NCBI GenBank assembly: GCA_037952775.1
Contig: JBANAY010000004.1
Location: 806,001 to 870,000, forward strand
Direction of reading: 5' to 3'
From: Clonostachys chloroleuca
Taxonomy: Eukaryota; Ascomycota; Sordariomycetes; Hypocreales; Bionectriaceae
Length of the DNA stretch: 64,000 nt
Below the pieces are notes generated by a model that did no database searches, was not told the DNA's origin, and was given only the letters and a program-made list of their open reading frames with translations. Numbering within the stretch: the stretch's first letter is position 1; every line of letters starts with the position of its first letter. Positions 50,618-64,000 of the stretch are shown here, piece after piece. A program made the translations under genes and the position numbers.

Positions 50618-52066
50618 ATGGCGTCAAGACACTCGGCAGCGCGACCAAAGCACGGCGGGGACGTTTACGCCAGGACGCACCACAACAAGGAGGGAGCTGA
50701 TTCCAAAAAAGTCGTTTTTGACGTCCGAGATCCTTCTAAACTTGCGCCAGACGCGCGCGAAGACGATGACATCCTCGATCACGATGTCATCGGCGGGAAG
50801 AGCTCGACAAAACGCGGCGCAGTCAACATTGATGGCTACGACAGTGATTCAGACAACGACACTTTTAATGCGCAGGCGCAAACGCGCAAGCGAGGCAAGG
50901 TAGACATACTAGATCAGCTCGACAACTACGATGCCCGAAGAGCAGATACGGAGGAATCCTCAGCGCCCGGCAAAAAACAGGGGCCTACAGATGACGACGA
51001 CGACGACGACGACGATATGTTCGCTGCAGACCCAGAGGAAAATGAAGAGAAGAAGGACCAGGAACAGGATGATGATGATGATGATGACGACGATTTCAAG
51101 TTCACTGGACACAAGAAGGATGGCGGAGAATTCCTTGACACTGAGAAAATCGCTGGTCAGGAATCCAAGAGTCGGTCCGGGGGGCACGTTCGCCTGGACG
51201 ATACGGAGAATCAGAGCAGTGACGACGAGGAAGATGCTGATCTTGCCATGCAGGAGGAAGGATTGGACGAAGAGGTTGGTGCTGGTGGTTTGAAGAAGAA
51301 CGCCCCAAAACTGGAGGCATTCAACCTCAGGGAGGAAATGGAAGAAGGGCAGTTCGATCAAAGTGGCAACTACATCCGCAGGGCAGGTGACCCTGATGCC
51401 GAGCACGACAATTGGCTCCAGGGGCTCGGCAAGAAAGACATGAAGAAGGCGGCTGAGGCTCACATGAAGCGAGAGCAACAAGCACGCGAGCAACGACTAG
51501 CGGCAGATAACGTGCTCGTGTCTGACCTCCTCAAGTCTCTGATTGTGCATTTGGAGAAGACCGAGACTCCTCTAGAAGCACTTGCCCGCCTGGGGAAAAG
51601 GCAGACGAAGCCCAAAAAGATACCCCAGTGGAAGCTAAAAAAACTAAGGAAGGATGGCGAGGGGATGGAGGTTGACCAGTCCGGGGCAGAGGATCCTGAG
51701 CAGGTCCGCATCAGGGAGGCCATTACCACCATCACCGACGCCGCGGACAAGCTGCTGAACCGGGATTATGAGGAGGTATACGACCAGGAACGGGAGCTGC
51801 TCGTTCGCGAGTACCGCCGGGAGACCGGAGAAGACTGGGTCGAGCCACGGCCTGAGGAGGCGCGGGGTCACGAAAACGCGACTTCTAACCCATCTAGGCA
51901 ATGGGAATTCAGATGGCTCGATGGCAGGGATGGAGGGGCTTTACAAGGTCCGTTCGATGGACCAACGATGAAGGCTTGGCAAGACGCTGGATATTTCACG
52001 GAGGGGGTTGAGTTCCGGCCGGTTGGTGAGGGCGCCGAATGGTCCAAGGTAGCTACGTTCTCGTGA
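50618..52066 (+). CDS. LIN1: Lin1/CD2BP2-like U5 snRNP protein with GYF domain
   Basis: Single exon of 482 residues. The start MASRHSAARPKHGGDVYART is preferred; the frame continues upstream to 50405 but that part shows no family character. Early conserved motifs are KKVVFDVRDPSKLAPDARED, GAVNIDGYDSDSDND and KVDILDQLDNYD, followed by long aspartate runs. The middle segment APKLEAFNLREEMEEGQFDQ, SGNYIRR and DNWLQGLGKKDMKKAAEAH is a hallmark of the CD2BP2/Lin1 family. The C-terminal GYF domain is at about 425-482 (RQWEFRWLDGRDGGALQGPF, MKAWQDAGYF, EWSKVATFS). By family knowledge the GYF domain binds proline-rich sequences and the protein links to Prp6 and Dib1 in the U5/tri-snRNP; in yeast it also contacts chromatin factors. 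Confidence 0.92.
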   Translation: MASRHSAARPKHGGDVYARTHHNKEGADSKKVVFDVRDPSKLAPDAREDDDILDHDVIGGKSSTKRGAVNIDGYDSDSDNDTFNAQAQTRKRGKVDILDQLDNYDARRADTEESSAPGKKQGPTDDDDDDDDDMFAADPEENEEKKDQEQDDDDDDDDDFKFTGHKKDGGEFLDTEKIAGQESKSRSGGHVRLDDTENQSSDDEEDADLAMQEEGLDEEVGAGGLKKNAPKLEAFNLREEMEEGQFDQSGNYIRRAGDPDAEHDNWLQGLGKKDMKKAAEAHMKREQQAREQRLAADNVLVSDLLKSLIVHLEKTETPLEALARLGKRQTKPKKIPQWKLKKLRKDGEGMEVDQSGAEDPEQVRIREAITTITDAADKLLNRDYEEVYDQERELLVREYRRETGEDWVEPRPEEARGHENATSNPSRQWEFRWLDGRDGGALQGPFDGPTMKAWQDAGYFTEGVEFRPVGEGAEWSKVATFS

Positions 52067-55391
<3,325 letters not shown>

Positions 55392-56902
55392 ATTACCAAA
55401 ACTGGTGTTGATCGGCTACCTACAAAAGTCATGAAACTGCTCAAAGAATAATAATATAAAACAATTAGCGTACAATAATCAAGGCCCATGATGTGACAGT
55501 TTGCTATGTTAAAATAATGTTCTATCTTGTATATAAATAAGATAGCCTTGACCTTTCAAAGTAGCCAACTGTAGATGGCCATTTCCTCAAATCAATCTAG
55601 TCGTGCGGGCGTGGCTAGGCGTGATACCAAGAGCATCAACATGCGGTCAGGTAGCCTAGCAGAACAAACATAGCGAACCCAAATCAGCCAGTGCCAATGG
55701 TTGTACATTCAAATTAGCAATCATGGCCACAGTCCATAATTTCGCTGCTCCTAGTGTGTCATCCTTCCTGTGTGTCATCTGGATACCAACTTGCTTTGAA
55801 ATGAGACATTTAAGCCTACTTTAGGTAATGTACATTACACGGCGATCTAGCACAAGTCGCTCAAGCTGGCGTAATCTGATGTAATTATCTCTAACACACC
55901 GTAGATACCTTAGTCACAGTATTGTGAAAATCTCGTCCATGGGGGTTGGTGTTGGTGGTGACCCCCCTTGGGGCGGGGAGATCTCGGCGAACCCCATTAG
56001 GCAATTGACGACAACAAGGAAAAGCAGGTAAGTAGGCAGTCATCAGATCGTAATTCACTACCAGTATGAAACGAATAAGCAAGAGTAATCTTTCCATAGA
56101 CTCGGCTATGACGTACGCAAAGAAGTCCGGGTGCGGAACTTCCGTCATCTTTGGGGGGGATATCATAATACATGAGAGAGCACATGTGAAGCCGTACATA
56201 ACACACGACCAACTGCTAAAACGATCAAAAGGGAAAAAAAAGCCAGTAATAAATCAACAACGGGGGGTGGGTATGGTGTCCTTTTCTCTCTCTCTCTCTC
56301 TCTCTTTCCTTACCCCCTTCCCTCCTGCAATTCGCTCCTCTTCGCCGGCCTGCCCCCCTTCTCCGTTCCCCCAAATTCCTCTCGAGAAAAGCTGGTGAGA
56401 GGAAGCCAAAAAAAAAAAAAAAAAGTATCCATGATGCAAGCCGGCCTTGATTAAAAGATAAAAACAGCAGCGCAAGCAATGAAACCATCATCGCATACCG
56501 TAAGATTCGCCTTGCCGTCCCGATACCAAAAGTAAACCATGTCCTGCAGATGCAGATCTTATCAGGAGAGTATAAGTGTATGTATGTATATGTGTGGTGT
56601 GTGCTTTTTGTCTGGTGAGACGCTCAACATCCTCGTCATATTTAGCCCGTTGGACGAGGCGTTTGTGTTAATTAAATCAAAGAGCCATGAGATTAATTGA
56701 CAAAGAATCACAGCGAAGACAAGTATCGCCCCACGAAAATTGCCGCATCAGATCTAACGTGGTACAAAGCAACCTCGCCATTGGTTTAGGCTTCTGCCGA
56801 ACAATGCGGCCAGGTATGAGGAGACTTGTAGCCAGTTGAATGCACGTGGTGTTAATCAAAGACACAGCGAAAGAGGACATTGCCCCTAAACGGTATATCC
56901 CA
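55392..56902. other. Intergenic with simple repeats, convergent 3' regions
   Basis: About 1.5 kb. The first 170 nt are AT-rich GAPDH 3' sequence. It holds a CT dinucleotide repeat (56285-56305) and a pure A run (56408-56424). Short frames only; no gene recognised. Confidence 0.45.
56285..56305 (+). repeat. CT dinucleotide microsatellite
   Basis: About ten CT units directly visible, in the intergenic region downstream of GAPDH; probably length-variable. Confidence 0.85.
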
Positions 56903-59271
56903 TCAGTGGTGCGCCCGAGCCATGATGTTCTTCACTCCGACCTCACGAAGATTGAGTTGCGCATTGTAATCGATTCCTTCATCAGCACACCAGCGGCGAA
57001 GGATACCCAGGACAACTTCGGCGATATCTTCGACGGTGGTCAAAAGCGTGATATTGGCGCGGAAAGAGCTGTCGATGGACGCATTATACTCGCGTAGCTG
57101 GGGGATGATCTTCTCACGAGTCCGCCTATGCTTTAGAAATTCCTGCAAAGTCACATCCTTAGGGTTGTCCTGCGTCGTATAGGCCTTGGTTATCTCATCA
57201 TATGCGATAACCTGGAGCAGCATGGTCACAGCGTGCAGCGGCCGTAACACCCTGCCCTCTTTCCGCCGTAAGAAATCAAGCAATGGAAGTAAGCTTCCCC
57301 AACTACCGGGGTCAGCTGCCTTACTAGCCAGAGTCCGGTGAAGATCTTGGACATAGAAGCTCATCATGAATGCAAGTGTGCCTTCTAGATGGAGAACATA
57401 TCCAAGCTTAGTATTAGGCTCTCCCGCTCGTGTATTCCCATTAGTGACTGCGGCCTGCGTATCCTGGCGTCCATTAAGAGCAAGATCTCCGTTGTGCTTG
57501 AGTCTCTTCCCTAGAGAACGGAGGTATACCTCTTTCTCTCTTAATAATGTGATCTTGGACATCATCGATTTAGATACCGGTTCTGGGCCGTTGGTAGTTC
57601 GCTCGGAAGAACCAGGAACTGAAGGTGTCCCGGTAATCGCTTCGCCAGGTGTATTAACAAGTGAGTTGCTTGAGCTAACACGAGACATGTTCGTAGCTCC
57701 ACCTTTCCGGTAAGACGGTGTGGACGGGGGAATAGACGGTTTTGACGTGTTGGGCACGTCTGATGCTCGTGGTTTCTTAATAGCGATAGACTCGACGGGT
57801 ACATCAGTCAAACCCACCGGCCGCTTCTCACCGTGGCTACCACTTGTTGGGCCCAACAAGCGAGGTTCTTTCCTAGATGGAGGGAGCCTCATCAGCCCTG
57901 CAAACCTAGTTCGGAGCGTTCTGGGCACTCTGAGAGTGACCAAGTGCGTCCTGCGACCTCTCCCCTCGTCATCAGGATCCACCCGAATTCTCTTTTCGAT
58001 CTCTGGCTCTTCTCTTGATCGGCTCTCGAGGGGTCGGGGTGATAACTTTCTCCTTCGTTCTAATTCAGCCTCAACCTCGGGTGGTAAAGTTGGAGAAAGC
58101 AGCGGCGGGATTTTCACTGGAGACCTAGGCGGTCTCGAGCCGATATGAACATCAATATTCTTAGACTTGGGGACCTTCCCAGATTCTACACCGCTCGCGC
58201 GCTTCTTCTGAGCTCCTCTTCCTGTGTCTTCCGTGCCATCGTTTATATCGAGATGCAGCGGTGAAAGTAAGGGGGGACATAAGTTTTGGATCCTACATCG
58301 AGCTTGCTAGATGATGTTCGGTTAGCCCCTGTCGTAGGAGGACGAACACCATTCATTGAGTTTCCACGCGATCGGGGAGGCGGTGATGTATTGCGAGGTT
58401 GTGATGTTGCCACTTTGACCGTGCCACGGCCGTTGAGAAGCGAGTTGGAACTGGATAGTCTACTATCCTTAACAGGTGTATGATTACGCGATGAAGGATA
58501 ATCTTGGGCCTTGCGTCGCAGGTGGTCTTCTCGTGATGGTTCTTCTGGTGCTCTACTGGCATCAGACGGGCGCTGCCTCTTCAGAGGCCGGGCACCATCA
58601 TCAGTCTCAGCAGGGCGTTTTCGTCTATCCGGGTCAGGTGGTCGAGCAGGTAAAGATGGAGGTCTAGGCGGAAGGCTATAATAGATCAGCATTGCGCAAA
58701 GTGTCTCACCTGATACACGTATAACCTACCTTGTGTCGACTACGACCACTTCGTTCGTCGCGGTTTTGGATGATCTTGCTGAACTGTGTGATTCCGAGTT
58801 CATGGATCTAGAATTATCAGGCCGTTTAAGGTCCCTCGAGCTCTTGGGCTCATCAAGATTTCTGGGTTCTGTTGTAGATGGTGGCTTATCGGAAGACTTC
58901 TTCTGACTTGATGGGGTCGGGGGGTCAGACGGCGAGGCCGATGCTGCTGCTCCCGACTTCTTCTTAGCATAATCGCTTAGCGACAACTTTTTCGCGCCAC
59001 CTCGTGCAAGGACATCGACCTCCCTCGGCACAGGCTTCGTCGTGGGGGGTTCGGGTCTAATATCGTAGTAGCCTCGGGTGAAGAGCACACCGCGGTCGCC
59101 TTCATTCACCATGGTCATGTATTGGAGCCTAGAATTGTATTGTTCTTCGATGCGTTTCTTGTCGTCAGGTGTGTGGCGGCACTTCCAATCTGGAGATTTG
59201 GCCAACTGGTGTGGTAGTTCAGGCAAGATGGATCGGGTCAGCTGCCTGACCTTCTCCGCCGCAGCTTCCAT
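56903..59271 (-). CDS. Large disordered nuclear protein with AF4/FMR2-like C-terminal domain, apparent frameshift
   Basis: Complement exon 58730-59271, then 58675 down to 56903. The frame breaks at the C6 run (plus-strand G6, 58271-58276): before it reads SKTYVPPYFHRC, after it reads PPLLSPLHLDINDGTED. Adding one C to the run would give 771 residues and a continuous KTYVPP-LLSPLHLDI, echoing PPLLSPTLPPEVE a little later. The N terminus is conserved-looking (AEKVRQLTRSILPELPHQLA, then LFTRGYYDIRPEP); the middle is Ser/Pro/Arg-rich. The last 220 residues are helical: VYLRSLGKRLKHNGDLAL, KLGYVLHLEGTLAFMMSFYV, SWGSLLPLLDFLRRKEG and LRPLHAVTMLLQVIAYDEIT. This helix order resembles the C-terminal homology domain of AF4/FMR2 scaffold proteins of elongation complexes. 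That assignment is an inference. An 89-nt intron (58208-58296) could also repair the frame but has poor splice signals. Confidence 0.6.
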
Positions 59272-61390
59272 AGTTGCTGGTGACCATGCGCATGCCGTAT
59301 GAAGCTTCGGAGAGCACCGTGGGGTTGGGATATGGCGATAAAATGCGCCGCAGCGAAATCGTGGGTGAGAAAGCACGTCGTGGGCCGATGGGTGAGCGTA
59401 CCGCGTGGAGAAGGACGACGGCGCGAACTAGAGTCGAGGAGCACACGAGAAAGAGATGGGGCGGGTCAAAGAGGCGGGTCAAGAGAATAAGGATGTTTGT
59501 AGCGAATGACGGATTGATTAGGTTCGAAGAGGAAGATTCATAAACGTTGTTGCTTTGTTCGCGACCGGATGGCAAGCCTGACACGCATTCGCATAGGGTG
59601 GGCGTTTTGGCGAGGATGGAGAACAATCGGCTGTTTCCGAGGGGAGGGCGCTAGGGAAGAGCCCGCGCTCTCTGTCCCAGGCCAGCAAAAGGTCAAGGTG
59701 AATCAATGTCGCGACCAGCGCCGTCGTGGAAAGAATCCTTTGATGAGATAGCCGTCGACCTTGTCTTGGGGGTTGGGTCGGCCGGCGGCGATTAGCGCGC
59801 GACGATGCTGGCTGGGTTGTTGTTGTAGCGGGATGTGGAAAAAGAGTGGATAATGTGACGGAGAGTTTGTGTTTGGGGGTGGTGGCTATCAGTGGGCAAC
59901 TCTTTCCTGCCAATGGGTGCCAGTTAGGCTACGCCGGGCTGCCAAGTACCGCCCCTACACTTTGCCAGCGCCGAGTACATGCAGTGCTACTTCAGTGCTA
60001 CCTCGCACCTAAACACGGGCCGACAAGCTGACCTCCATCGACGCCTCACCAAGCAAGCAGTCGCCGGCTTCACAGCACCCGACTAGCTCTGCGCACGCGT
60101 GAAGAGCAGTGAATCGCCTCGATAGAGGTCAACGGGCCTGTGGGCGATGGGGGGGACGGCACTGCTTCATCCCCTACCAAGTACCTATTTTCCCGCCAGG
60201 TTACTTGCATTGGTCGATCAACTGGGACCAAGCTCGCTCAAACGAAGATGAACGCCCGACGATTGGCTGGCAGCCCCGTAATGAGTCAGTCATGTGCGCT
60301 ACAATGACCGACTGCTCTTCTTGTTTGCACAAAATCAAAGGCTTCCCGCCTGTCCAATTGACTATGGATATCGCTGCATGAGGAACTCAAGCCCTACGCT
60401 TCATACAAGTTCGCGTCACTCCACTCGCTCTCATTGATCGACTCCCGTCACGAAATAATGTTACCGAGACCCATTTCCAGCTATGGGTGGGACCCGAGGC
60501 CGGTGCCTTTTGTTCCAAGCTCGTCTCTCCCGACACGCTGGACGAAGCCACGCCGTTAGTGGTTACTTCCCAAGTGGGTGACAGAAATGGTACACCTAAG
60601 CGCCCCAAGGCGTCCTACTAAATCTGTTATTCTCCATAGCCAACTGTGAATTACTCAAATGAGAATGATGAAAAGAATATCAGGATGCGAATAGTAATTA
60701 TCGGTAATTTCTGCCTACTAGTTACCTAGGTGGATATTTGGGTCTTCATTTGGGTGTGCCTTATCTACCTAGGTACTTGCTACCCTGCATCAAGAACGCC
60801 ACTTTGATTGAGTTCACGGGCGTCTATGATGAGAAGGTTCCAGATTAGTGGAAGGGTGTTATCCAGTTGCCCTTTTTTCATCTTCTGATCTGTACTGGCT
60901 TCCCTTTGTGAGAGTCTGTGGTCGTTACTTCATAAAAAAATTCCTAATTGCTTAGATTATTTGATATTCCCTATGGCTGAGTATCATTGAGCATGACCAT
61001 ATCGAGTTCAACAAAGTCTGACACAAATTGCCAGAAACACATAAATTAGGACACCAGAAAAGATATAGGGATGAATACAGGTTATCATAAGCCTTGTACT
61101 GCTGGATCTCTTTGACCATTACCCCCGTGATTTCCAACGACTGAGGTAGGAGGTGCTGAATGCGGTACGTCGCACGTGACAAGCCATGCCGGGTTTTTTT
61201 TTTTTTCTCTCCCGAAGGCTTCAACGGCGGTGTTCAGTGGATGTACCTGAGACTGGGCTCATATTCACCACCATACCGCAGCGCCAATTGCTTGGGGTGC
61301 ACCCATCTTGACCTTTGTACAATATTTTCTGGTTGTATGTAGTCCTCCCCCGACTGAATCCTGCGTCCTTCTTCTTCATTGCAGTCCCAA
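59272..61390. other. Long divergent intergenic region
   Basis: About 2.1 kb between the AF4-like gene (minus) and arginyl-tRNA synthetase (plus). Frames such as 59518-59913 (minus) have no family motifs. It holds the second copy of the 33-nt repeat (60728-60760) in an AT-rich zone (about 60620-61100), a T run at 61196-61206, and a probable 50-nt 5'-leader intron (61335-61384, GTATGT...GCAG) just before the synthetase start. Confidence 0.5.
60728..60760 (+). repeat. Copy 2 of a 33-nt dispersed repeat
   Basis: The segment beginning AGGTGGATATTTGGGTCTTC matches 50395-50427 at 30 of 33 positions. Both copies lie in AT-rich intergenic DNA. CTACCTAGGTAC flanks the copy on its right. Confidence 0.65.
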
Positions 61391-64000
61391 ATGACTGCCC
61401 CTCGGCTTCTCTGCCTGCGACTTGCTACTTCACGTCTTCCCGCTCTGCCCAGCAATGGAGCACTAGCCACAAGCTCGGGCGCTCCTGCTGGAACACGGCG
61501 AGTGGCTCCATTTTTCGCATGCAAGCACAAGTACCCTGGCAAAATATTTGTGCAGGGCCTTTGTGTTACAGCTGCGACTCATGCTGCCCCTCCAAAGCCC
61601 AATTCAGTTGCCCCTCCATCCTCATCGCCGACACAGTCACAGTCACAGTCACAACCACAACCACTGCCCTCCTTATCAACTCTGCTGCGTCCGCGTCCAC
61701 TGACGACCTCACCAACCGCCATGGCCGACACAGTTGCCGTCGAGCAGCTCGCCAGCAAAGTCCAGGGACTTTCTCTGGACTCTGTCAAGCAGACATATCC
61801 CGGCACTTTCCCCAAAATCAACCCTCTTGACCTGTGGAGGGCCCACATCAGCAATGTTCTTCACGGCATCTCTGGTGTCTCGACAGACATAATATATCGC
61901 GCCATCCAATGGACCCAGGGCTTAGACAAGGGAGACTTCACCCTCGCAGTCCCTGCCCTCAGAGTCAAGGGCCAGAAGCCTGACGTATTGGCTGCTGAGT
62001 GGGGTGCTAAGGTAGAAATAGAATTTTCCCGTCGATGCCAACGGCATCTGTGTAAACAAAGACAGACCGCTGACAATTTTCTCGTAGTGGCCAGAAGATG
62101 ACCCCCTGGTATCAAAGCCTGTCACCAACGCCCATTTCATGTCTTTCTTCATTAAGGCTGAGCCACTTCGAAACACCATCATTCCCATCATCCAGCAGCA
62201 AGGCTCTGAATACGGTATGGATGACACTGTAAACTATCACGTAGTTTTGACTAATTTCGCAAAGGCCGTGCCCGGTTTAATGGTTTGAAGGACCCCAATG
62301 ACCCAAGCAAGGGTCAGAAGCGAATTGTAAGTGAAATATTCTGAGCCAACCACTTTCTTTTGAGTGACTGTGGCCGTCCTTATGGGGCTTGCGGAGGGAT
62401 TGGTATGCTGACATGATGCCTTCTTGTTGGCAAATAGATTGTTGAATTCTCATCCCCCAATGTGGCCAAGCCTTTCCATGCTGGCCACCTTCGATCCACG
62501 ATCATTGGTGGTTTCCTTGCCAACCTCCACGAAAGTGCAGGATGGGATGTTATTCGAATCAACTGTATGTGTCCCGAGCTCAAGCTTCACATGATTCACC
62601 GCAATATTCGCTCTTGATGAGCAGCCATGTGTCCCACACTCTAGCACCACTGTTTACGCAACACTTGGCTGACCCAACACAGACCTCGGTGATTGGGGCA
62701 AGCAGTATGGTCTGCTGGCTCTTGCTTTCAAGATGTATGGAGATGAAGAAGAGCTCAAGAAGGACCCTATCAATCATCTCTTTAAGCTCTATGTCCGAAT
62801 CAACTCCGAAATGGAAGAAGAAAAGAAGGGATTCGAGGCCAAGAAGGCCGAGGGCATCGATGTTACTGAGCTGGAGGCAAACAGCCTGGACGAGCAAGCT
62901 CGTGGGTATTTCAAAATGATGGTTAGTTCGACATGTGGCACCAATCCGTTTGAAACCTTCCATGAGGATACCCCCTTCCCCTAGATTGCTAACGATCAAT
63001 AGACTGAGGGAGATGAGTCAGCCCTTGCTCAGTGGCGCCGATTCCGTGACTTGAGTATCATCCGATACAAGGGTATGTTGCCAAACCTACCTTCATTACG
63101 TAGTGATGAGATTTGCGATCTGACTTTGTGATAATTAGAGACGTACGGGCGCCTCAACATTCATTTCGACGAGTACAGTGGTATGTATAGACGCAACATT
63201 TTTGTTATCCATGGCCTATATTGACAACGACAAGGTGAAAGTCAAGTTTCCGAGGAAGCCATGGAAAAGACTGCCAAGATCATGGAGGAGCGCAAAATCT
63301 CTCACGAAGACCAAGGTGCCGTTTTGATCGACTTCACAACACTTGTCCCGGGCAAGGAAGGCAAGCGATTGGGAAAGACAGTTTTGCGGTATGCCTCCCA
63401 AGCCTTCAATTTCATAAACGCAAATTTGGCGATATATTTCGCTGGTTCCCCCGATTCATGTAGCTGTACTAACCCACCATGTACAGAAAGAAGGATGGTA
63501 CTGCTCTTTACCTGACCCGAGATGTCAGTGAGCTGCTTCATCGTGTAAGTGGGCACCAGAGCCTGTCGGTGGATAATGGGCGAAACTGACAGCCATCTTA
63601 GCGTGACAAATACAAGTTTGACAAAATGTTGTACGTCGTTGCTAGTCAGCAAGAGCTTCACCTGCGCCAACTCTTCAAGATCACGGAGTTGATGGGCAAT
63701 GAGGCCACTGCCAAACTGTGCCAGCACATCAGCTTTGGCCTGGTCTTAGGTATGAGCACCCGAAGGGGCACAGTCAAATTGTAAGTCCTCCCATGTCTTT
63801 GATGTGTAGCCCCTTGCCATTTACTTCTCCTGGAGGCGCATTCTCACATGATTCCAGTTTGAACGATATCCTCAGGGATGTTGGCGAGCACATGCACGAG
63901 GTGATGAAGAAGAATGAGGAGAAGTATGCTCAGGTGGCAGACCCCGAAGCTACCGCCGATATTCTTGGCATCAGCAGTGTCATGGTTCAAGATTTGACTG
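61391..64000 (+). CDS. RRS1: Arginyl-tRNA synthetase (partial at window end), dual-start
   Basis: Exons 61391-62011, 62088-62214, 62265-62326, 62438-62564, 62683-62921, 63003-63072, 63139-63180, 63235-63388, 63487-63544, 63602-63780 and 63858 onward, about 607 residues before the window ends. The class I HIGH motif is HAGH in [20 protein letters not shown], followed by [20 protein letters not shown] and the catalytic-domain segments [15 protein letters not shown] and [16 protein letters not shown]. The N-terminal editing-free additional domain precedes these. The first Met gives a basic leader ([20 protein letters not shown]) fit for mitochondrial import; the Met at 61721 ([20 protein letters not shown]) in the same frame starts the conserved cytosolic form. 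A single gene serving both compartments is usual in fungi. The enzyme charges tRNA-Arg using ATP. The 3' end lies outside the window. Confidence 0.94.

Noticed and set aside
59518..59913. 131-codon minus-strand frame upstream of the AF4-like gene
   Set aside because: Low-complexity T/P/R translation in a promoter region; no family resemblance.

Overview
This is a 64 kb piece of nuclear chromosome from a filamentous ascomycete, most likely a Sordariomycete of the Hypocreales type. The evidence is short GT-AG introns of about 50-110 nt with CTAAC-like branch points, moderate GC, fungus-specific proteins (Byr4/Bfa1, Atg37-like, Get5, mS33) and fungal exon layouts such as a cofilin gene whose first exon is only the ATG. 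I see no prokaryotic, plasmid or viral genes, no recognisable tRNA or rRNA gene, and no intact transposon. The species cannot be fixed from the sequence alone.

Left part (1-31 kb) is conserved housekeeping. In order: mitoribosomal mS33 (-), RNase III (+), an Atg37-like acyl-CoA-binding membrane protein (+), a glutamine-rich orphan (+), the 78 kDa subunit of complex I (-), SelO pseudokinase (-), an aldo/keto reductase (+), XRCC4/Lif1 (-), Byr4/Bfa1 (+), Nop2 (-), Get5 (+), cofilin (-) and Hsp60 (-). At 29.4-31.1 kb a regulator-like protein (-) carries a helical domain near its N terminus and a striking acidic repeat tail.

The middle (31-48 kb) is different. It is gene-poor and holds a family of very small proteins (about 130-290 aa) that combine one Myb/SANT-like three-helix domain with a disordered lysine/acid-rich tail. 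Four lie on the minus strand (35.3-40.3 kb). Three loci lie on the plus strand (43.0-48.1 kb), with a 2.6 kb divergent gap between the two groups. Shared intron positions and phases show common descent. One locus (44.7-46.2 kb) has three complete, phase-compatible first exons, each encoding a different version of helices 1-2 and each with its own pyrimidine-rich leader, in front of a single shared exon for helix 3 and tail. This looks like a variable-first-exon array that would produce DNA-binding proteins with interchangeable recognition modules. Another member (47.5 kb) carries two compensating frame changes that turned its acidic/lysine tail into an arginine-rich one.

Right part (48-64 kb) returns to housekeeping: Ufd1 (-, again with an ATG-only first exon), the U5 snRNP GYF protein Lin1 (+), GAPDH (+), a large protein with a C-terminal region resembling the AF4/FMR2 C-terminal homology domain (-, with an apparent frameshift), and arginyl-tRNA synthetase (+, running off the window) with two in-frame starts suited to mitochondrial and cytosolic forms. 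All exon boundaries were read by eye from splice signals, phase and protein continuity; no alignment or transcript data were available.
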